The notes under the pieces are model-generated. The model searched no databases, was not told the origin of the DNA, and saw only the letters and a program-made list of their open reading frames with translations. Position numbers and translations under genes: made by a program. This document shows, one piece after another, positions 32,165 to 38,095 of a stretch of 38,095 bases of DNA. The stretch's first letter is position 1. Each line of letters opens with the position of its first letter. Source of the stretch: SIG588 sp045591985 (GTDB lineage Bacteria; Bacillota; Clostridia; Oscillospirales; Acutalibacteraceae); contig JAZNTV010000078.1 in the NCBI GenBank assembly GCA_045591985.1, forward strand, positions 1 through 38,095, written 5' to 3'.

Positions 32165-33123
32165 GCCGCCGCCTTTCCGTAGAGGAGACCGCCGCCCTGC
32201 TTCGCGGGGCGGACGACATCCTGCTGCTCCTCCATCAATACCCCGACGGGGATACCATCGGCAGCGCTTATGCACTGGCGATGGCGCTCACGGCGCTCGG
32301 CAAGCGCGTACGTCCCGTGTGCAGTGATCCCATTCCCCATAAATACGACTATCTGACCCGCGACTTGACCTTTCCGGAATTTGCCCCCCGCTTCATCTGT
32401 GCGGTGGACGTGGCCGACGTAAAACTGCTCGGTTCACTGGCCGAAATGGGTGCGGCGGCGGATCTTTGCATCGATCATCACGGTACCAACGTGGAATATG
32501 CCGAGCACCTGCTTTTGGACGACACCTGCGGCGCGGCGGCCATGGTGGTATATCGCGTTATTCGGGCTCTCGGCGTGGAACTCACCCCCCGCATGGCCGA
32601 ATGCCTCTATACGGGGCTCGCCACCGATACGGGCTGTTTCAAATACCCGAATACCACCCCCGCGGCACACCGTATGGCCGCCGAGTTCATCGAAGCGGGC
32701 GCACGGTATGCGATGATCAACGAGAGTATGTTTGATCGCAAATCCCGCGCTCGTATGGATCTCGAACGTCTGGCATTGGCCGGAATGCAATACCATTTCA
32801 ACGGGCGTTGTGCCGTCATGGTCATCACCAACCGTATGGTAGAAGAAGCCGGAGCAACGGAAGACGATATGGAAGGTCTCGCCCCCCTGCCCCGCCAGAT
32901 CGAAGGGGTTTGGGTGGGTGTCACACTGCGTCAGAAGGCCGACGGCGGGTTTAAAGCCAGTATCCGTACCGGCGACAAGGCCAACGCCGCCGATATCGCT
33001 GCCTATCTGGGCGGCGGCGGACATCGCGGTGCGGCGGGGTGTGCCATCAACCGTCCGTTAAACGAAGCGATCGACCGCATTACCGAAGCGGTCGCTGCCT
33101 GTGTAGAGACTATCGCACAATAA
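32161..33123 (+). CDS. nrnA: DHH-family oligoribonuclease / pAp phosphatase (NrnA-like)
   Basis: A 320-residue DHH/DHHA1 phosphoesterase. Members degrade nanoRNAs and 3'-phosphoadenosine 5'-phosphate in the cytoplasm using Mn2+. Motifs: HQYPDGDTIGSAYALAMAL (Asp-x-Asp), CAVDVADVKLL, CIDHHGTNVEYA (DHH), TGLATDTGCFKY, and the DHHA1 glycine-rich GGGGHRGAAGCAI near the C-terminus. Its position between rbfA and truB is the common one in Firmicutes. Confidence 0.94.
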   Translation: MSRRLSVEETAALLRGADDILLLLHQYPDGDTIGSAYALAMALTALGKRVRPVCSDPIPHKYDYLTRDLTFPEFAPRFICAVDVADVKLLGSLAEMGAAADLCIDHHGTNVEYAEHLLLDDTCGAAAMVVYRVIRALGVELTPRMAECLYTGLATDTGCFKYPNTTPAAHRMAAEFIEAGARYAMINESMFDRKSRARMDLERLALAGMQYHFNGRCAVMVITNRMVEEAGATEDDMEGLAPLPRQIEGVWVGVTLRQKADGGFKASIRTGDKANAADIAAYLGGGGHRGAAGCAINRPLNEAIDRITEAVAACVETIAQ

Positions 33124-33142
33124 AAGACAGGAGGTTATGAAG

Positions 33143-34036
33143 ATGAGTATAAACGGCATTTTGTGCTTGGATAAACCATCGGACATGACCTCCTTTTCTT
33201 GTTGCGCTGTGGTACGCCGCTTGCTCGGCATCAAAAAGGTAGGACACGCAGGCACACTCGACCCGCAAGCGACCGGTGTGTTGCCCATCTTGGTGGGCAA
33301 TGCGACCCGTGCGCTGGACTTTCTGCCCGACCATACCAAGCGTTACGTCGCCTCCCTGCGCTTCGGCGCCGTCAGTGACACGCTGGATATATGGGGGCAG
33401 GTTTCGGAAACCGACAAACCGTTACCGGACAAAGGTGCTGTCGAGGCGGCACTTGCCGCTTTTCGCGGGGACATCCTGCAGGTACCACCGATGGTATCGG
33501 CACTCAAAAAAGACGGCAAACGCCTTTACGACCTTGCCCGCCAAGGCATCGAAGTCGAGCGCGAAGCACGGCCTGTCACCATACACGCACTCACGCTTCT
33601 TCATTATGACGAAGCGGCGGGAACCGCTGTGTTGGATTGCACCTGCTCGAAGGGCACCTACGTTCGCACCCTCTGTGACGATCTGGGACGCGTCCTCGGT
33701 TGCGGGGCGGTTATGACCGCGTTGCGCCGCACGGCGGCGATCGGGCTTTCGGAAGCGCAGACGATCACCCTCGATACGGCACGGGCGCTTGCCGCAGAAG
33801 GCACGCTTACCGCGCGGCTGATCCCCACCGAGACCGCCTTGCAAGAATATCCCCCCCTGACCGTCAGCGAGGCACAAGCCGTGCGTTTTCGCAACGGCGG
33901 TGGGTTGGCACTGGATCGGTTAAAAGGCGGACGGCCCATGGGCCTTTGCCGCGTGTATGCTCCCGACGGTACATTCATCGGACTTGGCAGACCCGAAGCG
34001 GATGAGCTGAAGGTCGCCCGCCTGTTCTTGGAATAA
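33143..34036 (+). CDS. truB: tRNA pseudouridine(55) synthase
   Basis: TruB converts U55 of the T-loop of tRNAs to pseudouridine. The catalytic Asp is in KVGHAGTLDPQATGVLPI. Other marks: INGILCLDKPSDMTSF at the N-terminus, PPMVSALKKDGKRLYDLARQG (in parts) and CSKGTYVRTLCDDLG. The start is taken as 33143 because AGGAGG (33129-33134) is 8 bp from it and only 2 bp from the ATG at 33137. Product 297 residues. Confidence 0.96.
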   Translation: MSINGILCLDKPSDMTSFSCCAVVRRLLGIKKVGHAGTLDPQATGVLPILVGNATRALDFLPDHTKRYVASLRFGAVSDTLDIWGQVSETDKPLPDKGAVEAALAAFRGDILQVPPMVSALKKDGKRLYDLARQGIEVEREARPVTIHALTLLHYDEAAGTAVLDCTCSKGTYVRTLCDDLGRVLGCGAVMTALRRTAAIGLSEAQTITLDTARALAAEGTLTARLIPTETALQEYPPLTVSEAQAVRFRNGGGLALDRLKGGRPMGLCRVYAPDGTFIGLGRPEADELKVARLFLE

Positions 34037-34046
34037 GGAGGCCTGC

Positions 34047-35615
34047 ATGGAACGTATACAAACGCTATCCGCTCTTTCTCCCGTTTCACGTGCCGTGGCC
34101 CTCGGCTTTTTCGACGGCGTCCATTTGGGACATCGTACCGTGTTACGACAGACGCTGACGGCGGCGGAAGACCGTACACTGACCCCGGCCGTATTCACCT
34201 TTGACACATTGCCGAAGCTGACCGACAGCGGTCTGTTACTCTCACGTGAAGAGACCGACCGCCGCCTGGAACAGCTCGGGTTTGCCGAACGCATTACCGC
34301 CTCTTTCGCCGCATTGCGCAACCTTTCTCCCGAGGAATTCGTGCGCAACGTGCTTGTCGAAACACTGCACGCCCGCACCGTCTGTTGCGGTGAAAATTTC
34401 CGTTTTGGGAAAGACGGTGCCGGCGATGCCGCCGCCTTAAAACATTGGGGGCACGTTTTCGGCTTTGAAGTGCACGTGTTGCCGCTTGTTACGGCAGACG
34501 GTGCGCCTATCAGTTCCACCCGCATTCGCCGCGCGTTGGCGGCAGGCGATATGCTCACCGTCAACCGCCTGTTGGGTCACCCCTACGAAGTAACCGCCAC
34601 GGTAGTGAGCGGTGCGCATCTCGGGCGCACCATCGGCACACCGACGATCAACCAAAACCTACCCACCGAAACCGTGAAGCCGCCGTTCGGCGTATACGCC
34701 TCGGCGGTCGAGGTGGACGGACGGGTACACCACGCGGTCACCAACCTCGGCATCAAGCCGACCGTAGGCGGCCGAAAGCCGCTTGCAGAAACCTGTATTT
34801 TGGATTATAACGGTGATTTGTACGGGCAGGACGTCACAGTACGTCCCGTAACGTTTTTACGGGCAGAAGCCGCCTTCCCTTCGGTGGAAGCTTTGCGTCT
34901 TCAGATCCGGAAAGACAGCGATGCGGCACGTGCCGTATTCGCACCCACGGGTCGTATTCGTGCCGTACTGTTTGATTTCGACGATACCCTGCAAAATCGC
35001 CGTAAGGCTTTTCTGAACTATGCGCGCAGTTTTGTTGCCCACCACTTTCCCGATGCCGATGCCGACAAGCAAGAATTCCTTGCCTGTGACATGGCCCATT
35101 TGTGTGCTTCCGGCAACGAGTTCCCGCATTATTACGCACTTTATGACGCGCTGATCGCGCACTGGCAGTGGCAAGATGCCCCACCCGTGGAAGAACTGGT
35201 AACCGACGCGCGCCGCAATTTCCCGAACTTCACCACGCTGTTACCCAACGTTACCGAAGGACTTGCCGTCCTTCGGGATAGGGGGTATCTTTTGGGAATG
35301 GTCACCAACGGCGATGTCTTTATCCAGAATAAGAAGTTGGACGTCTCCCAACTGCGCCCCTACTTTGACAACGTTGTCATTGCAGGCGAAGAGGGTATTT
35401 CCAAACCCGATCCGGAAATTTTTCGCCGTGCGGCGGCACGACTCGGCGTTGCACCGGCCGACTGCCTCTTTGTGGGGGATCACCCCGAAAAGGACATTGC
35501 CGGCGCCACCGCCGCCGGCATGCACCCCTGCTTTATGCACGCATGCGGTTGGTATCCCCCGCCGCCCAACGTAACGGTGGTGCACTCGCCGGACGAGTTG
35601 CTGTCAATATTGTAA
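34047..35615 (+). CDS. ribF: Bifunctional riboflavin kinase/FAD synthetase fused to a HAD phosphatase
   Basis: Residues 1 to about 300 form a complete RibF, which makes FMN and then FAD from riboflavin: the adenylyltransferase site FFDGVHLGH (21-29) and SSTRIRRAL, then the kinase with GRTIGTPTIN (193-202) and NLGIKPTVGG. Residues about 304-522 form a HAD-superfamily hydrolase with all four motifs: FDFDDTL (309-315), VTNGD (419-423), SKPDPEIF with Lys453, and GDHPEKD (477-483). It is one continuous frame with no stop between the parts. A usual RibF is about 310 residues, so the HAD part is an addition. Plants join an FMN hydrolase of this superfamily to riboflavin kinase; here the HAD part could hydrolyse FMN or a phosphorylated riboflavin precursor. 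It follows truB by 10 bp at the end of the operon. Confidence 0.93.
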   Translation: MERIQTLSALSPVSRAVALGFFDGVHLGHRTVLRQTLTAAEDRTLTPAVFTFDTLPKLTDSGLLLSREETDRRLEQLGFAERITASFAALRNLSPEEFVRNVLVETLHARTVCCGENFRFGKDGAGDAAALKHWGHVFGFEVHVLPLVTADGAPISSTRIRRALAAGDMLTVNRLLGHPYEVTATVVSGAHLGRTIGTPTINQNLPTETVKPPFGVYASAVEVDGRVHHAVTNLGIKPTVGGRKPLAETCILDYNGDLYGQDVTVRPVTFLRAEAAFPSVEALRLQIRKDSDAARAVFAPTGRIRAVLFDFDDTLQNRRKAFLNYARSFVAHHFPDADADKQEFLACDMAHLCASGNEFPHYYALYDALIAHWQWQDAPPVEELVTDARRNFPNFTTLLPNVTEGLAVLRDRGYLLGMVTNGDVFIQNKKLDVSQLRPYFDNVVIAGEEGISKPDPEIFRRAAARLGVAPADCLFVGDHPEKDIAGATAAGMHPCFMHACGWYPPPPNVTVVHSPDELLSIL

Positions 35616-35619
35616 AAAA

Positions 35620-35649
35620 CGCGCCGTGGCGGGTATCCGCCACGGCGCG
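35620..35649. terminator. Terminator between ribF and the convergent small gene
   Basis: A 13-bp perfect stem, CGCGCCGTGGCGG with CCGCCACGGCGCG, around GTAT. On the minus strand it is followed by TTTTTTAC; on the plus strand by AAAAATTTTAC and then a later T run. It probably serves both convergent genes. Confidence 0.8.
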
Positions 35650-35699
35650 AAAAATTTTACTTTTTTCGACACTCTTCACTTTGCACAATGCAAATCCGA

Positions 35700-35879
35700 T
35701 TAAAACATCCCCAGCACGCTGTCGGTGAGATCTCCCACTGTGCGCAGAGCGTGTCCGACGTTGCGCTTTAAACCGCGGCGATTCCGGTGCATATAACACG
35801 CTATCATGGCACCGAGCGTACAGCCCGCCAGCAACCCGACGATCATGCCCTTCATAAACCCGTAAAGTGTACGTCCCAT
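35700..35879 (-). CDS. Small membrane protein, YtxH-like
   Basis: A 59-residue protein, MGRTLYGFMKGMIVGLLAGC at its start, then a glycine/alanine-rich membrane helix (about 8-29), a basic stretch (HRNRRGLKRN) and an amphipathic end (GHALRTVGDLTDSVLGMF). This is the plan of small YtxH-like envelope proteins of Firmicutes. AAAGGAG lies 9 bp before the ATG, and the stop is followed, after about 50 bp, by a strong minus-strand terminator. The ribosome binding site, hydrophobic design and terminator support a real gene; I do not know its function. Confidence 0.7.
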   Translation of the reverse strand: MGRTLYGFMKGMIVGLLAGCTLGAMIACYMHRNRRGLKRNVGHALRTVGDLTDSVLGMF

Positions 35880-35945
35880 TCCCTGTCTCTCCTTTCGTTT
35901 TTAAAATAGTATCTCTGCATCCTATAAAAATATGTATTCTCGCTC

Positions 35946-35974
35946 TTGCCAAACGCGCGATTTTACGGTACAAT
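35946..35974 (+). promoter_or_regulatory. Promoter of the manA-trmL unit
   Basis: TTGCCA (35946-35951) and TACAAT (35969-35974) are 17 bp apart, about 40 bp upstream of the manA start. Confidence 0.65.
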
Positions 35975-36014
35975 ATGAATAACGTAAAAATATGACATAA
36001 AGGAAGATGCTGCT

Positions 36015-36977
36015 ATGACAATGTACCCCTTGCTCCTCACCCCTCACGTGACCGACTATCTGTGGGGCGGCACGCGCCTGAAGACCGAATACGGTTACCC
36101 TACCGATAAAGATATTGCGGCGGAAGCCTGGGTGCTTTCCTGCCATAAGGACGGCGCTTCGGTGGTGCAAAACGGCGACCTCGCCGGCAAAACGTTGCCC
36201 GAAGTTCTCGCATTGTGGGGCGATGCCGCCATCGGCGAAAAAGCCGCGGCGTTCCCGTATTTCCCCTTGCTGATCAAACTGATCGACGCCAAGGATCGCC
36301 TGTCGGTACAGGTGCACCCCGATAACGAGTACGCCCTGCGCGTGGAAGGCGAATTCGGCAAGACCGAAATGTGGTATGTGGTGGACTGCGACGAAGGTGC
36401 CGAGTTGATCTATGGCTTTAATACCACGCTTACTCAGGATGAACTGCGCGCACAGATCGAAGCGGACACGCTGCCCGATGTATGCAACTTCGTCCCGGTG
36501 AAAAAGGGCGATGTCTTCTTTATTGAAGCGGGCACCCTGCATGCCATCGGCAAGGGTATCCTCATTGCCGAGGTGCAGCAAAACTCCAACACCACCTATC
36601 GCGTGTCCGACTACGGCCGTTTGGGTGCGGACGGCAAGCCCCGTCCGCTGCATGTTGACAAAGCCGTGGATGTGACTGTCCCCACCCCGCCCTCCATTCC
36701 CTACGGCCAGACAGGCGATGTCTCCGCTGTGGAAGGCGGCACGGTGCGTGCGCTCGCGAATTGTGAGTTCTTTACCGCCGACCTCGTGGATGTAGACGGC
36801 ACCGCCGCCTTCGGCAAGGGCGACACCTTCGTCTCTCTTCTCTGCCTCGACGGCGAAGCCGCGCTGACCGACGGCACCACTACACTCACACTTACCAAAG
36901 GCGCTTCCGCTTTTATCCCCGCCGGCATGACGGTCAAGGTCACCGGCAAGGCGCAATTGCTCCAAAGCCATGTGTAA
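36015..36977 (+). CDS. manA: Mannose-6-phosphate isomerase, class I
   Basis: Zinc-dependent interconversion of mannose 6-phosphate and fructose 6-phosphate. The 320-residue protein is the short Firmicute form. Metal-site segments are SVQVHPDNEYA (about 95-105), KTEMWYVVD and EAGTLHAIGKG, followed by EVQQNSNTTYRVSDYGR, a family signature. AAGGAAG lies 8 bp upstream of the ATG. It overlaps trmL by 8 bases and seems to head that unit. Confidence 0.95.
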   Translation: MTMYPLLLTPHVTDYLWGGTRLKTEYGYPTDKDIAAEAWVLSCHKDGASVVQNGDLAGKTLPEVLALWGDAAIGEKAAAFPYFPLLIKLIDAKDRLSVQVHPDNEYALRVEGEFGKTEMWYVVDCDEGAELIYGFNTTLTQDELRAQIEADTLPDVCNFVPVKKGDVFFIEAGTLHAIGKGILIAEVQQNSNTTYRVSDYGRLGADGKPRPLHVDKAVDVTVPTPPSIPYGQTGDVSAVEGGTVRALANCEFFTADLVDVDGTAAFGKGDTFVSLLCLDGEAALTDGTTTLTLTKGASAFIPAGMTVKVTGKAQLLQSHV

Positions 36978-37470
36978 GCCGACGTTAAACATCGTGTTGG
37001 TGGAACCCGAAATCCCGCAGAACACGGGCAACATCGCCCGCACCTGCGCAGCCACCGGTGCCCGCCTGCACCTGGTAGAGCCGCTCGGCTTCCGCATCGA
37101 CGACCGTAAACTCAAACGCGCAGGGCTCGACTACTGGCACCTTTTGGACATCACCTACTACAAAGATCTGAACGATTTTCTCGAAAAGAATGCGGGGCCG
37201 TTTTTCTTCTTTACCACCAAAGGAACACACATCCATTCGGATATGACCTATCCCGACGGAGCGTATTTGGTGTTCGGCAAGGAAACAGCAGGTCTGCCCG
37301 AATGGTTACTTCGCGACCATCCCGACTCCTGTGTACGGCTACCGATGATCGCCAACGACGCCGCCCGCTCACTCAACCTTTCGAACACGGTGGCGGTAGG
37401 GGTCTATGAGGTGCTCCGTCAGTGGGGATATCCCGCCCTGCGTACCGAAGGGCATCTCACACAATACTAA
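36970..37470 (+). CDS. trmL: tRNA (cytidine/uridine(34)-2'-O)-methyltransferase
   Basis: A 166-residue SPOUT methyltransferase that modifies the wobble base of certain leucine tRNAs. It starts LNIVLVEPEIPQNTGNIARTCAATG after six residues and has the knotted SAM-binding C-terminus: YLVFGKETAGLP, VRLPM and RSLNLSNTVAVGVYEVLRQ. The length matches TrmL. It overlaps the end of manA and is followed 11 bp later by the next gene. Confidence 0.94.
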   Translation: MCKPTLNIVLVEPEIPQNTGNIARTCAATGARLHLVEPLGFRIDDRKLKRAGLDYWHLLDITYYKDLNDFLEKNAGPFFFFTTKGTHIHSDMTYPDGAYLVFGKETAGLPEWLLRDHPDSCVRLPMIANDAARSLNLSNTVAVGVYEVLRQWGYPALRTEGHLTQY

Positions 37471-37481
37471 GAGGTGACGCT

Positions 37482-38021
37482 ATGGCACATCCGATCAATC
37501 ATTTTCGCACCGTGTCGCGTCATCGCCGCCGCGTGATCGCCCACTGTGCCAAAGCAGGCATTCTGTGGCGGGGGCTCGTGCACGACCTTTCCAAGTACTC
37601 CCCTACCGAGTTTCTCCCCGGTGCCCGATACTTTGTGGGTGAACGCAGCCCCAACGAGATCGAACGGCGGGAACACGGCTATTCCGCTGCGTGGATCCAC
37701 CACAAAGGGCGCAACCGCCATCACTTTGAGTATTGGACGGATTACGATCCCGTCACCCATGTGATGACCCCTGTGAAGATGCCGTTGCTGTTCGTTGCAG
37801 AGATGTTTTGCGACCGCGTAGCGGCCAGCAAGGTGTATCAGGGTAAAAACTACACCGATGCCCACCCGCTCGCCTATTTTGAGCGAGGCAAGCCGACCCG
37901 CGCCATTCACCCCGACACCTCCGCTCTGCTCGAAAGCTGGCTTACCATGCTGAAAGAGCAAGGCGAAGACGCAACGTTTCGGCACATACGGTCGATGTTG
38001 AAAGCCAAAAACGAATATTGA
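37482..38021 (+). CDS. DUF5662-like protein of unknown function
   Basis: A 179-residue protein that resembles the DUF5662 family from memory. A His-Asp pair in GLVHDLSKYSPTEF, many histidines (AHCAK, EHGYS, IHHKGRNRHHFEYW) and the later EMFCDRVAA suggest an HD-like metal-binding helical fold. No signal peptide or membrane segment is seen, so it should be cytoplasmic. The ATG at 37482 is chosen because GAGGTG precedes it; the frame is open further into trmL without a site. It is probably co-transcribed with manA and trmL. No function is assigned. Confidence 0.7.
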   Translation: MAHPINHFRTVSRHRRRVIAHCAKAGILWRGLVHDLSKYSPTEFLPGARYFVGERSPNEIERREHGYSAAWIHHKGRNRHHFEYWTDYDPVTHVMTPVKMPLLFVAEMFCDRVAASKVYQGKNYTDAHPLAYFERGKPTRAIHPDTSALLESWLTMLKEQGEDATFRHIRSMLKAKNEY

Positions 38022-38095
38022 CAAAGCGACGCGACCCACAACAAGGCGCCGCGGCTTTGCCGGCTGTTGCCTTCGGGGGGCTGGTCCCCGGGCGG

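Noticed and set aside
35922..37115. 397-codon minus-strand frame opposite manA
   Set aside because: Antisense to manA and trmL; the translation has no recognisable domain.
38022..38095. GC-rich tail at the right edge considered as a terminator or RNA gene
   Set aside because: Several short GC stretches can pair weakly, but there is no clean stem with a T run and no recognisable RNA; the window ends here.

Overview
The window looks like a chromosomal segment of a moderately GC-rich, low-oxygen Clostridia-type Firmicute, probably from the Oscillospirales/Ruminococcaceae sphere. The reasons are consensus sigma-A promoters and AGGAGG-type ribosome binding sites, the rimP-nusA-ylxR-ylxQ-infB-rbfA order, a ZTP riboswitch on a purine operon that contains fhs, and a surface CotH protein carrying a type I dockerin. 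No rRNA, tRNA or CRISPR array was seen.

Layout. (1) 1-2770: a small accessory island. A visibly AT-rich, apparently broken papain-like cysteine peptidase gene and a Thr-rich lipoprotein gene are flanked by two direct copies of the 3' half of a prolyl-tRNA editing gene plus its terminator. (2) 2775-16490, minus strand: one long purine operon read as promoter, ZTP riboswitch/attenuator, purE, purC, purF, purM, purN, purO-type IMP cyclohydrolase, AICAR transformylase, purD, purL, fhs, proX-like editing gene. Together these cover most of the PRPP-to-IMP route, and fhs makes the formyl donor; purB and purK are not in the window. (3) 16541-18187: class II fructose-bisphosphate aldolase and dCMP deaminase, each with its own promoter and terminator. 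(4) 18188-20150, plus strand: rmuC and a membrane-anchored XRE-type regulator. (5) 20155-20793: a RAYT (Y1 transposase) gene whose own reading frame contains REP-like palindromes. (6) 20819-23541, minus strand: flavin-reductase-like protein, a D,D-carboxypeptidase homologue with all catalytic motifs altered, and rsmA. (7) 23674-26735: a two-LysM protein converging on a lipoprotein with CBM9-like, dockerin and CotH domains. (8) 26859-35615, plus strand: the translation/RNA operon rimP, nusA, ylxR, ylxQ, infB, rbfA, nrnA, truB, and ribF fused to a HAD phosphatase. (9) 35700-38021: a 59-residue membrane protein on the minus strand, then manA, trmL and a DUF5662-like gene on the plus strand.

Most noteworthy: the PurF that lacks its N-terminal Cys nucleophile; the RibF-HAD fusion; the dead-looking carboxypeptidase beside rsmA; REP-like hairpins with a GTAG flank inside the RAYT coding sequence; and the duplicated proX end flanking a foreign-looking gene pair. 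All function calls come from reading motifs by eye; no database search was run.
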